Origin: Alphaproteobacteria bacterium
Lineage (GTDB): Bacteria; Pseudomonadota; Alphaproteobacteria; Puniceispirillales; Puniceispirillaceae
Reading direction: 5' to 3'
DNA: 11,017 nt
NCBI GenBank assembly: GCA_011524805.1
Contig: WTJO01000031.1
Coordinates: 1-11,017, forward strand
Part shown: piece after piece, positions 1-7,298 of the stretch
How the letters are laid out: every line of letters starts with the position of its first letter
Numbering within the stretch: the first letter of the stretch is position 1
The notes under the pieces: generated by a model
What the model saw: the letters and a program-made list of their open reading frames with translations, nothing else
What the model was told of the DNA's origin: nothing
The model's database searches: none
Made by a program: the position numbers and the translations under genes

Positions 1-261
1 AAGTTACTATTTGCAAATGCGTTGCGTGAAGCTGGCTCAAAATGCGAGCATAGTTTTGTGGTGTTCTATTACGATATTTTTGCCCATGCCAGAGCCGAGT
101 TATCAGATGCCGGGCTGAGCCTGCATTATCTGGCAACATGGTGGGATGTGCTTGACGCGATTAAGGCTAGTGACAGGTTTGATTCTAATGCTGCACAGAC
201 AGTTGAAGCATTTCTGCATGATCCAAAGGGCTGGTCTGCCCAAAATGGAGGCGTTGGGTGA
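1..261 (+). CDS. pyrE: Orotate phosphoribosyltransferase, C-terminal part (5' truncated by window edge)
   Basis: The reading frame is open from base 1 and ends at TGA 259-261, giving the last 86 residues of a protein that is usually about 220-230 residues long. OPRTase converts orotate and PRPP to OMP in de novo pyrimidine synthesis in the cytosol. The fragment matches the C-terminal part I remember from alphaproteobacterial PyrE: a KLLFANALREAG helix, then the FVVFYYDIF strand, the LHYLATWWDVL segment and a closing FLHDPKGWSAQNGG. The PRPP-binding motif lies upstream of the window and cannot be checked. The stop overlaps the GTG of the next gene by 4 nt (GTGA), so the two are probably translationally coupled. 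The assignment rests on remembered family sequence, not on a catalytic motif. Confidence 0.85.
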   Translation, partial: KLLFANALREAGSKCEHSFVVFYYDIFAHARAELSDAGLSLHYLATWWDVLDAIKASDRFDSNAAQTVEAFLHDPKGWSAQNGGVG

Positions 262-1220
262 GCCAGAACACGGCGCCAATACCGGTTATTATAGATACTG
301 ATCCCGGTATAGATGACGCTATGGCTATCCATTATGCGAGCGCACACCCCGATATTGAGCTGGTTGGGCTGACCACCGTATTTGGAAATGTGTTTGTTGA
401 ACAGGCAACACGAAACGCATTATTCCTAAAAGAACAGACATGTGACAGCTTTGATGTGGTGCATGGTGCAGACGCACCGCTTGAGATGCCGCTTAATCCG
501 CCCTCTCATTATGTGCATGGTGATGAAGGGCTGGGGGATATGCCGGCACCTAAGGTAAGTCTGCCCGCAGATAGCCGCGATACCAGCCAGTATATATACG
601 ATATATGTTCTGCCCGTCCGGGCGAGGTGGTGTTATGTCCGGTGGGTCCGCTTACCAATATTGCGCGGCTGGTTCGTGAGAAGCCGGATATTGTCTCTCT
701 GGTAAAGCGTGTTGTGATTATGGGCGGCGCGGTATGGGCAGATGGCAATGTCACGCCCCATGCCGAGGCGAATATCTGGAATGATCCGCATGCCGCCGAT
801 ATAGTATTTTCCGCAGATTGGGAGATTGACCTTATCGGGCTTGATGTCACCCAGAAAATCACCTGCACACAGGCTGATTTTGATATGCTTGCCAGCCATG
901 CACCCGAGATAGGCGGATTTCTGGCGCAAATATCCGAATTTTACATAAAATTCTATCATTCTGTACAAAACAGATATGTCTGTGTCATGCATGACCCGAC
1001 AGCGCTGGTGGCGATTACCAACAGAACGCTGTTTACCTTCAAAAAGGCGCCACTATCTGTTACGCTATCAGGTGAGAAGATGGGAAACAGCCATGCTGCT
1101 TCAGATAGTGGTAGGCGTGCGGTCAATGTGTGCATCGATGCAGATGTAGATGCGGTACGTAAAAGATTTCTCGACATTTGCGCTCTGGCTGACAAAATCA
1201 GGGCGGAGCGCAGGGCATAA
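258..1220 (+). CDS. Nucleoside hydrolase (inosine-uridine preferring family)
   Basis: This 320-residue cytosolic enzyme hydrolyses the N-glycosidic bond of ribonucleosides to free base and ribose. The Ca2+/ribose-binding DTDPGIDD signature of the IU-nucleoside hydrolase family is at residues 13-20; by family alignment Asp15 is the candidate general base. His87 in HGDEGLGD, the EANIWNDP segment (170-177) and the C-terminal HDP (His245-Asp246) also match the family, where the histidine sits by the base and the aspartate completes the metal site. VVIMGGAV is at 152-159. Length is normal (about 310-330). The start is GTG 258, preceded by GGAG at 247-250 and overlapping the pyrE stop; this leaves the signature at its usual position near the N-terminus. 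Motifs do not decide between purine and pyrimidine preference, though nearby cdd and upp suggest uridine. It is not named rihA/B/C because the subfamily is unresolved. Confidence 0.93.
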   Translation: MSQNTAPIPVIIDTDPGIDDAMAIHYASAHPDIELVGLTTVFGNVFVEQATRNALFLKEQTCDSFDVVHGADAPLEMPLNPPSHYVHGDEGLGDMPAPKVSLPADSRDTSQYIYDICSARPGEVVLCPVGPLTNIARLVREKPDIVSLVKRVVIMGGAVWADGNVTPHAEANIWNDPHAADIVFSADWEIDLIGLDVTQKITCTQADFDMLASHAPEIGGFLAQISEFYIKFYHSVQNRYVCVMHDPTALVAITNRTLFTFKKAPLSVTLSGEKMGNSHAASDSGRRAVNVCIDADVDAVRKRFLDICALADKIRAERRA

Positions 1221-1276
1221 CGCCGGTTAGATATCAGAGATCTGCAATAGCTGGAACAGATGAGGGGAGATAGAAG

Positions 1277-2110
1277 ATGCAGGTAAGGACCGTCAATTAC
1301 AAAGCGGCAGATGCCGCCGCTACCCTGACTGATTCGCTTCTTAATACAGGCTTTGCCGTGCTGGAAAACCATCCTATTTCGGCAGACAGGCTGGCCAGCA
1401 TCTATGATGCATGGGGCAGATTTTTTGCCTCTGACACAAAACATGATTTTTTGCGTGATCCGGTAACTCAGGACGGGTTTTTCCCGTTCAAATCAGAACA
1501 TGCCAAAGGCGCAGATAAAAAAGACCTTAAAGAATTTTACCATGTATATCCGTGGGGAAAGGTGCCTGAAGAACTGGCACAGGAAACCCGTATGATTTAT
1601 GCTGATCTGATGACGCTTGGCATTGAGCTGTTATCATGGATTGATGCTGAAATGGATGATGATTGCCGGCAAAGCCTGACAGAGCCATTGGCAAAGATGA
1701 TGGAAAGCTCAGAGCAGAGCCTGTTGCGTATTCTGCATTATCCGCCTGTTGACGGAGGTACAGAATCAGGTGCAATTCGCGCCGCCGCGCATGAGGATAT
1801 AAATCTTATCACCTTGCTTGTGGCTGGATCAAAGCCGGGCCTTCAGGCCATGGATAAATCAGGCCAGTGGCAGCATATCTCATGTGATGCCGGCATGATA
1901 ACAATTAATAATGGAGATATGTTATCGCTTGCCACGGGGGGTGTTTTTCCGTCTACTACTCATAGAGTCGTGAATCCTGATGCACATTTGAATCAATCAC
2001 GCTATTCTATGCCTATGTTTTTGCATCCTCGCCCTGAGGTAGAGTTGCAAGCAGGGTTTAGTGCAGATGATTTTCTTCAACAGAGGCTCAAAGAAATAGG
2101 CCTTAAATAG
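1277..2110 (+). CDS. 2-oxoglutarate/Fe(II)-dependent oxygenase, isopenicillin N synthase-like family
   Basis: The 277-residue product has the layout of the IPNS-like non-haem iron dioxygenases: an N-terminal DIOX_N-type region with GFAVLENHPI (residues 25-34) and a double-stranded beta-helix core. The iron triad is complete: His172 and Asp174 in AAHEDINLITLL and His229 in STTHRVVNP. Arg242-x-Ser244 (RYS) fits the 2-oxoglutarate carboxylate site. KEFYHVYPWG (85-94) is a motif I associate with bacterial members annotated only as IPNS-family oxygenases. The substrate is unknown. Position between a nucleoside hydrolase (56 nt upstream) and a nucleoside-type binding protein (29 nt downstream) points to a nucleoside, nucleobase or related metabolite; thymine-7-hydroxylase and pyrimidine deoxynucleoside 2'-dioxygenase show such chemistry within 2OG enzymes. 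ATG 1277 is preceded by GGGGA at 1264-1268. The fold is a confident call; the substrate is inference. Confidence 0.88.
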   Translation: MQVRTVNYKAADAAATLTDSLLNTGFAVLENHPISADRLASIYDAWGRFFASDTKHDFLRDPVTQDGFFPFKSEHAKGADKKDLKEFYHVYPWGKVPEELAQETRMIYADLMTLGIELLSWIDAEMDDDCRQSLTEPLAKMMESSEQSLLRILHYPPVDGGTESGAIRAAAHEDINLITLLVAGSKPGLQAMDKSGQWQHISCDAGMITINNGDMLSLATGGVFPSTTHRVVNPDAHLNQSRYSMPMFLHPRPEVELQAGFSADDFLQQRLKEIGLK

Positions 2111-2116
2111 CTAAAC

Positions 2117-2143
2117 ATGAAATATTGGGAGAGAAAGTTATGA
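2117..2143 (+). other. Eight-codon upstream reading frame overlapping the binding-protein start
   Basis: ATG 2117 opens a frame reading MKYWERKL and stopping at TGA 2141-2143, which overlaps ATG 2140 of the next gene in an ATGA arrangement. Its first ten bases (ATGAAATATT) are identical to the first ten of the downstream gene, so the start region appears duplicated 23 nt apart. There is no convincing Shine-Dalgarno sequence before ATG 2117. It may be a leader peptide, a relic of a small duplication, or chance. Translation is not shown. Confidence 0.3.
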
Positions 2144-3144
2144 AATATTTGACCAAAATAACGGCCATGGCAGCAAGTGCCATGATTATGGCCAGCACGG
2201 CCTTTGCGGCTGATTTCAAACCGGCTGTGATTTATGATATGGGTGGTAAATTTGATAAATCATTCAATGAAGGTGTCTGGAACGGGGTGAAGAAATTTAC
2301 TGACGAGACAGGCGTTTCAGTGATGGAATTTGAAGTCACAAACGAAACTCAGCGCGAGCAGGCCATGCGCCGTATGGCAGAACGTGGCGCTACGGTGATT
2401 TTGGGGGTTGGCTTTGCACAGGCAGATGCGATTGCCAAAGTATCCGCCGAATTTCCTGAAAAGCAGTTTTCGATTATTGACGTGTCATGGCTTGATTCGC
2501 CAAATCTGCGCCAATATGCCTTTAAAGAGCATGAAGGCTCATATCTGGTAGGGGTCGCAGCGGCCAAGGCAAGCAAGACCAACAAGGTCGGCTTTGTTGG
2601 TGGTATGGATATTCCGCTAATCCGCAAATTTGCCTGTGGTTATGTAGGCGGTGTGAAATCTGTGACAGGCAATGCAGAAGTATATCAGAATATGACTGGC
2701 ACAACCCCGTCAGCATGGAATGATCCTGCAAAGGGTGCCGAGCTGGCAAAAAGCCAGATAGATAGAGGCGCTGATGTTGTTTATCATGCCGCAGGTGGTA
2801 CCGGCATTGGCGTGATTCAGGCCGCCGCAGATGCAGGCAAGCTGGCAATTGGCGTTGATTCGAATCAGAACGGTCTGGCACCAGGCGCTGTGCTTACGTC
2901 AATGCTGAAGCGTGTTGATGTAGCCGCCTATGAAACATTCAAAGATGCGATGGATGGCAATTTCAGCTCAGGCGTGAAGATTCTGGGTATTGCAGAGGGC
3001 GGTGTTGACTGGGCAGAAGACAGCAACAATGCGCCGCTTATCACAGCAGATATCAAATCAGCGATTGAAGCTGCGCGTGCAGATATTCTGTCAGGCAAAG
3101 TGTCAGTCCATAATTATGAAACCACATCAAGCTGTCCATACTAA
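2140..3144 (+). CDS. BMP/PnrA-type nucleoside ABC transporter substrate-binding protein
   Basis: The 334-residue protein begins with a Sec signal peptide (MKYLTK, a hydrophobic core, then ASTAFA) with likely cleavage after Ala23. There is no lipobox cysteine, so it should be a soluble periplasmic protein, unlike the lipoprotein PnrA/BmpA of spirochaetes. Family blocks appear in order: DMGGKFDKSFNEG (33-45), FKEHEGSYLVG (128-138), GGMDIPLIRKF (154-164), AGGTGIGVIQAA (218-229), IGVDSNQ (237-243) and VLTSMLKRVD (251-260). By analogy with PnrA structures Asp240 and Lys257 are likely ribose contacts. It should deliver nucleosides to the importer encoded next. ATG 2140 is preferred over TTG 2125 because GGGAGAG lies at 2127-2133 at good spacing and the signal peptide then starts normally. 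A purine- or pyrimidine-nucleoside ligand is the best guess; individual BMP proteins vary in ligand. Confidence 0.92.
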   Translation: MKYLTKITAMAASAMIMASTAFAADFKPAVIYDMGGKFDKSFNEGVWNGVKKFTDETGVSVMEFEVTNETQREQAMRRMAERGATVILGVGFAQADAIAKVSAEFPEKQFSIIDVSWLDSPNLRQYAFKEHEGSYLVGVAAAKASKTNKVGFVGGMDIPLIRKFACGYVGGVKSVTGNAEVYQNMTGTTPSAWNDPAKGAELAKSQIDRGADVVYHAAGGTGIGVIQAAADAGKLAIGVDSNQNGLAPGAVLTSMLKRVDVAAYETFKDAMDGNFSSGVKILGIAEGGVDWAEDSNNAPLITADIKSAIEAARADILSGKVSVHNYETTSSCPY

Positions 3145-3198
3145 GCTGGTCTACAGTAATGGGCAGAAACACATGTCCATGATGATATAGATAGTTTC

Positions 3199-4776
3199 AT
3201 GGTATCAGATACACAACATAAGACAGGTGGCAACAGCGCGTTGCCACCTGTGCTTCGTCTATCATCTATCAATAAACGGTTCGGTGCTGTACATGCGAAC
3301 AAAGATGTCAGCCTAGAAGTGTCGGCAGGCACGGTGCATGGCATTGTTGGCGAAAATGGCGCTGGCAAATCGACACTTGTATCTATTCTTTATGCATTTT
3401 ACACAGCTGATTCTGGCCAGATTTATATTTCTGGCCAACAGCAGCAATTCAAATCTTCGGCAGATGCTATCAGGGCAGGTATCGGGATGGTGCATCAGCA
3501 TTTTATGCTGGTGCCGAATTTTACCGTGCTTGAAAATATCGTGCTTGGGCATGAATCATCTGGCAATCTGGCAAGCTCAAAAATAAAGGCAGCGGGCGAG
3601 CTGGCCACATTAGCAAAAAAATACGGTCTTGAAGTTGATTTGGATGCGGTGGTTCAGGATTTGCCTGTCGGGCTACAGCAACGGGTCGAAATTCTAAAAG
3701 CGCTATATCGGGGAGCCCAGATCCTGATTCTGGACGAGCCAACGGGCGTGCTTACGCCTCAGGAAACAGAACAGCTATTTGAGATCCTGAAAGCCTTGCG
3801 CGCACAGGGTGTTACAATTTTGCTCATTACCCACAAGCTGAAGGAAATTATGGCCATCACGGATGCGGTGTCCGTAATGCGTGGCGGCGAGATGGTTGCC
3901 CATCTGGCGACACAGGATACCTCGCCACGCCAGCTTGCAGAATTGATGGTTGGCAGGCCGGTATTGCTGGATGTGGGATATAGCCCGCCAACCCCCACAG
4001 ATATATGTCTGAAGGCAGATAATATTTCGCTGACACAGTCAGGCACAACAAAGCTGGACGGTCTGAGCTTTTCCCTGCGTTCCGGCGAGATACTCGGCAT
4101 TGCCGGCGTATCAGGGAACGGGCAGTCAGAATTGCTTGAAATATTATCGGGTATCCGGCCGCCCTCATCTGGCACGCTTTCGATTAACGGGCATGAAATT
4201 GGCGCTGATAATCCTGCCGGTCCATCTGAGATTAAGGCGCTCGGGGTTGCGCATGTGCCAGAAGACAGGCACGCCATGGGGCTGGTGCTTCCTTTCTCTG
4301 CCGCTGAAAGTGCCGTGCTGGGCTATGAAGATGATGCACGGCTTGGTTCCGCAGCCTATTTTGCACCTGAGGCATTGCATAGCCATTGTGCGCAGCTGAT
4401 GGCAGAATTTGATGTCAGGCCGGCTTCGCCCGAATTGAAAAGTAATCTGTTTTCAGGCGGCAACCAGCAAAAGCTGGTGCTGGCACGTGAAATATCCTCT
4501 GCTCCAAAAATTCTTCTGGTTGGCCAGCCCACAAGAGGGGTGGATATTGGCGCAATTGAATTTATCCATAAACAGCTTCTGAGCCTGCGTGATAAAGGCT
4601 GTGCGATTATTCTGGTATCTGTCGAGCTAGATGAAATTCTGAGCCTGTCAGACAGGGTGATGGTAATGAATGCCGGCCAGAATATGGGCATTATTGACAG
4701 GGCTGATGCCACCATACAGACAGTCGGGCTGATGATGGCAGGGGTGGTAGATAGTGATGTAGAGGCGCGGCGATGA
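3199..4776 (+). CDS. Nucleoside ABC transporter ATPase with two nucleotide-binding domains (YufO/NupA-like)
   Basis: The 525-residue protein is a tandem ATPase powering the importer. Domain 1 (about 18-250) is canonical: Walker A GENGAGKST (51-59), Q-loop Gln100 in MVHQHFML, signature-region LPVGLQQRVEIL (155-166), Walker B LILDEPTG (176-183) and H-loop His212. Domain 2 (about 268-520) keeps the signature LFSGGNQQKLVLARE (417-431), but Walker A is GVSGNGQSE (303-311; Lys replaced by Gln309), Walker B ends VGQPTRGVD in place of a DE pair, and the H-loop histidine is absent from LVSVELDEI. Such asymmetry is usual in the sugar/nucleoside double-ATPase family, so one functional hydrolysis site is expected. 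The start is uncertain: ATG 3199 lacks a clear Shine-Dalgarno; TTG 3241 and GTG 3250 are in frame, and homology only begins near LRLSSINKRFG (19-29). It overlaps the permease by ATGA. Confidence 0.93.
   Translation: MVSDTQHKTGGNSALPPVLRLSSINKRFGAVHANKDVSLEVSAGTVHGIVGENGAGKSTLVSILYAFYTADSGQIYISGQQQQFKSSADAIRAGIGMVHQHFMLVPNFTVLENIVLGHESSGNLASSKIKAAGELATLAKKYGLEVDLDAVVQDLPVGLQQRVEILKALYRGAQILILDEPTGVLTPQETEQLFEILKALRAQGVTILLITHKLKEIMAITDAVSVMRGGEMVAHLATQDTSPRQLAELMVGRPVLLDVGYSPPTPTDICLKADNISLTQSGTTKLDGLSFSLRSGEILGIAGVSGNGQSELLEILSGIRPPSSGTLSINGHEIGADNPAGPSEIKALGVAHVPEDRHAMGLVLPFSAAESAVLGYEDDARLGSAAYFAPEALHSHCAQLMAEFDVRPASPELKSNLFSGGNQQKLVLAREISSAPKILLVGQPTRGVDIGAIEFIHKQLLSLRDKGCAIILVSVELDEILSLSDRVMVMNAGQNMGIIDRADATIQTVGLMMAGVVDSDVEARR
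3223..3251 (+). repeat. Perfect 12-bp inverted repeat, RNA hairpin at the 5' end of the ATPase gene
   Basis: ACAGGTGGCAAC (3223-3234) is followed by the 5-nt loop AGCGC and then GTTGCCACCTGT (3240-3251), an exact reverse complement. No T-run follows, so it does not look like a simple intrinsic terminator. It lies 78 nt after the binding-protein stop and 24 nt after the ATG of the ATPase gene, covering codons 9-18 of that frame. Such hairpins between binding-protein and membrane-component genes often protect the upstream mRNA 3' end or lower downstream expression. That role is inferred; the structure itself is seen directly. Confidence 0.8.
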
Positions 4777-5885
4777 ATAATGCAATCCTGCCGCGCTGGA
4801 TAGATATTTTCCTGTTGCCAATTATCAATCTGCTTGCCGCGCTATGTGTGGCAGGAATCATTATTGCGCTTATTGGCGAGAACCCGTTCACGGCACTGGT
4901 GGTAATGCTGAAAGGTGCCTTTGTCTATCATGGCGGGCTTGGCTATACACTATATTACACGACAAATTTCATTTTTACCGGCCTTGCGGTGGCGGTCGCC
5001 TTTCATGCCATGCTGTTTAATATTGGAGGTGAGGGACAGGCGATGATGGGCGGGCTTGGAGTCGGGCTGGTTGCGCTTGCGATTGACCCGTTTTTGCCGC
5101 CAGTGCTAGTTGTGCTACTTGGCATCTGTGCGGCGGCGGCACTTGGCGGGCTATGGGGTGTAATCCCCGGCTGGCTTCAGGCGCGCCGTGGCAGTCACAT
5201 TGTGATCACTACCATCATGTTTAATTTTATCGCCTCGTCTGTGATGGTATGGCTGCTTGCCGGCATGCTGATGAATCCGGGGCAGATGTCGCCTGAGACC
5301 AGAAGTTTTGCAGAGGGAGTCGGGCTGGCACAGATACACGTTATTGCCGGCTGGCTTGGCATTGAAATATCCCGCTCGCCGCTAAATCTGTCCTTTCCGA
5401 TAGCGCTTATTGTGAGTGTAGGTGTGTGGTGGCTTATCTGGCGTACCCGCCTTGGCTATATTATCAGAGCGACAGGCCATAGCGAGAAAGCGGCTATCTA
5501 TGCAGGTCATGACCCTGCGCGTATTATCATGATCGCCATGGCTATTTCGGGCGCGCTGGCAGGGTTGATGGCACTGAATGAAATTCTGGGCGTACAGGGG
5601 CGGGTGATTCTGAATTTCACCTCCGGCTATGGCTTTACAGGTATTGCCGTTGCCTTGATGGGGCGCAATCACCCGGTGGGGATTTTGTTTGCCAGCTTAC
5701 TGTTCGGGGCATTATATCAGGGCGGCGCAGAGCTTGATTTTGAATTTCAGTCCATTACCAGAGAGATGGTGCTGATGATACAGGGGCTGATTATTCTGTT
5801 CTCAGGCGCGCTTGCTTATATGTTTAATCCTGCGGTGGAGCGGATATATTTGCGGCTAACAAAACAGGGGCAGGCAGATGGCTGA
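4773..5885 (+). CDS. Nucleoside ABC transporter permease 1 (YufP/NupB-like, BPD_transp_2 family)
   Basis: This 370-residue inner-membrane protein is strongly hydrophobic, with a first membrane segment at about residues 12-34 (FLLPIINLLAALCVAGIIIA) and several more through the C-terminus. FNIGGEGQAMMGG (82-94) matches the conserved FNIG-EGQ block of the larger permease in BMP-linked nucleoside importers. GSHIVITTIMFNFIA (140-154) is another recognisable block, and the GYGFTGIAVALMGRNHPVG loop near residues 285-303 is typical of the family. It should form the translocation pathway with the next gene's product. ATG 4773 overlaps the ATPase stop (ATGA), implying translational coupling, and its stop overlaps the next gene by 8 nt. 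Length is normal. Substrate is inferred from the binding protein and neighbouring salvage enzymes. Confidence 0.92.
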   Translation: MNNAILPRWIDIFLLPIINLLAALCVAGIIIALIGENPFTALVVMLKGAFVYHGGLGYTLYYTTNFIFTGLAVAVAFHAMLFNIGGEGQAMMGGLGVGLVALAIDPFLPPVLVVLLGICAAAALGGLWGVIPGWLQARRGSHIVITTIMFNFIASSVMVWLLAGMLMNPGQMSPETRSFAEGVGLAQIHVIAGWLGIEISRSPLNLSFPIALIVSVGVWWLIWRTRLGYIIRATGHSEKAAIYAGHDPARIIMIAMAISGALAGLMALNEILGVQGRVILNFTSGYGFTGIAVALMGRNHPVGILFASLLFGALYQGGAELDFEFQSITREMVLMIQGLIILFSGALAYMFNPAVERIYLRLTKQGQADG

Positions 5886-6852
5886 TTTATGGCTTCAATT
5901 TGTGCTGACCATTGATGCCACTATCAGAGTGGCCACGCCGCTTATGTTATGTGCGATGGCAGGGCTGTTTTCAGAACGCTCTGGGATTATCGATATATCA
6001 CTGGAAGGCAAAATGCTGCTTGCCGCATTTGCGGCGGCCTCTGTTGCTGCACTCACCGGATCGCCGTGGCTTGCGCTGGCTGGCGGGATTCTCATCTCGC
6101 TATTATTCTCGCTTGTACACGGATTTGCCTGTATCACCCATAAAGGCAATCAGGTTATCTCTGGGCTGGCAATTAACATTCTGGCTTCAGGTTTGACAGT
6201 GACCATAGGGATTGCAATTTTTGCGCAAGGCGGGCAGACGCCATTTCTGTCATCTGACCAGCGTTTTTCCTCTATCACCCTGCCCTTTGCCCAGGCGGCG
6301 GGGTCTATCCCCATAATTGGCACAATCTATAAAGAAATTCTGTCTGGCCATAATTTGCTGGTCTGGCTTGCCTTTGTGGCTGTCGGGTTGACCAGCCTTA
6401 TTGTGTTCAGAACCAGCTTTGGCCTGCGTCTGCGTGCGGTTGGCGAGAAACCCGAAGCGGTAGATTCTGCGGGCATTTCGGTGGTGGCAATGCGGTATCA
6501 GGCCGTGATGATCGCTGGTATTCTATGTGGTATTGCAGGGGCTTATCTGTCTGTGGCGCATGGGGCTGGCTTTGTGCGCGAGATGACAGCAGGTAAAGGC
6601 TATATCGCGCTGGCGGCGATGATTTTTGGCAACTGGCGGCCATTACCTGCAATGATGGCCTGTCTGATGTTCGGGTTTCTGGATGCGCTTGCCGCACGGC
6701 TTCAGGGCGTATCGCTGCCAATGATAGGTGAAGTGCCTACAGACCTAATTCTGGTATTGCCCTATGTGCTTACGGTGGTGTTGCTGGCCGGCTTTATTGG
6801 CAAATCAACCCCGCCTCTGGCTATTGGCACTCCCTATATTAAGGAACGATAG
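5878..6852 (+). CDS. Nucleoside ABC transporter permease 2 (YufQ/NupC-like, BPD_transp_2 family)
   Basis: This 324-residue inner-membrane protein is the smaller permease partner. Near the N-terminus it carries ERSGIIDISLEGKML (33-47), matching the family block usually written ERSGVVNIGLEG with Asn changed to Asp39 here. KGNQVISGLAINILASGLT (89-107) and GKGYIALAAMIFGNWRP (about 239-255) are further family blocks. Hydrophobic stretches run throughout. ATG 5878 lies inside the end of the previous gene and the stop TAG 6850-6852 is only 2 nt before the cytidine deaminase start, so importer and deaminase are almost certainly co-transcribed. The name nupC is avoided as a symbol because it also denotes an unrelated nucleoside symporter. 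Confidence 0.92.
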   Translation: MADLWLQFVLTIDATIRVATPLMLCAMAGLFSERSGIIDISLEGKMLLAAFAAASVAALTGSPWLALAGGILISLLFSLVHGFACITHKGNQVISGLAINILASGLTVTIGIAIFAQGGQTPFLSSDQRFSSITLPFAQAAGSIPIIGTIYKEILSGHNLLVWLAFVAVGLTSLIVFRTSFGLRLRAVGEKPEAVDSAGISVVAMRYQAVMIAGILCGIAGAYLSVAHGAGFVREMTAGKGYIALAAMIFGNWRPLPAMMACLMFGFLDALAARLQGVSLPMIGEVPTDLILVLPYVLTVVLLAGFIGKSTPPLAIGTPYIKER

Positions 6853-6854
6853 AG

Positions 6855-7271
6855 ATGCCTGAATTAATTTCAGATGAAAAAAGACAGCAGGCTGTATCAG
6901 CCGCGATAAAGATTATGGATATGGCCTATGCCCCCTATAGCCAGTTTCAGGTCGGCGCGGCAATAATTGACGAGCAGGGCAGACTGCATCAGGGGGTCAA
7001 TGTTGAAAATGCCGCCTATCCCAATGGCAGTTGTGCAGAAACAGGTGCCATCGCGGCGATGATTGCGGCAGGTGGTGAAAAAATACAATTTATCGCCGTG
7101 GCTGGCAGAGGCACAGAATTATGCACCCCTTGTGGTGCCTGCCGTCAGCGGATACGCGAATTTGCTCTTCCCCATACAGTGATTGCGATTTGCGACCCGT
7201 CAGGCAGCAAAGCCGAATTTAGCCTTGCTGACATTCTGCCGCACAGTTTCGGGCCTGATAATCTGGGATAA
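6855..7271 (+). CDS. cdd: Cytidine deaminase
   Basis: The 138-residue protein is a short, homotetramer-type zinc cytidine deaminase that converts cytidine and deoxycytidine to uridine and deoxyuridine plus ammonia. The substrate-binding NVEN (49-52) is followed by the zinc/catalytic block SCAE (Cys60, catalytic Glu62), and the second zinc motif PCGACRQ supplies Cys93 and Cys96. YAPYSQFQVGAA (25-36) is the usual N-terminal family block, and the C-terminal DILPHSFGPDNL is typical. ATG 6855 is preceded by AAGGA at 6841-6845 and follows the permease stop by 2 nt. As the last gene of the import operon it would act directly on incoming cytidine, feeding uridine to the upstream hydrolase and then uracil to Upp. 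Confidence 0.97.
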   Translation: MPELISDEKRQQAVSAAIKIMDMAYAPYSQFQVGAAIIDEQGRLHQGVNVENAAYPNGSCAETGAIAAMIAAGGEKIQFIAVAGRGTELCTPCGACRQRIREFALPHTVIAICDPSGSKAEFSLADILPHSFGPDNLG

Positions 7272-7298
7272 TGTGTGTTTGATGCAGGCTATAAACCG

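Noticed and set aside
1229..1243. Imperfect palindrome AGATATC-A-GAGATCT between the hydrolase and oxygenase genes.
   Set aside because: One mismatch in a seven-base arm and an AT/GA-rich composition make chance likely, and no promoter elements accompany it.
3964..4776. Possible inactivation of the ATPase, as the second domain lacks the Walker A lysine, the Walker B DE pair and the H-loop histidine.
   Set aside because: These substitutions are normal for the second domain of BMP-linked and sugar double-domain ATPases; the first domain is intact.
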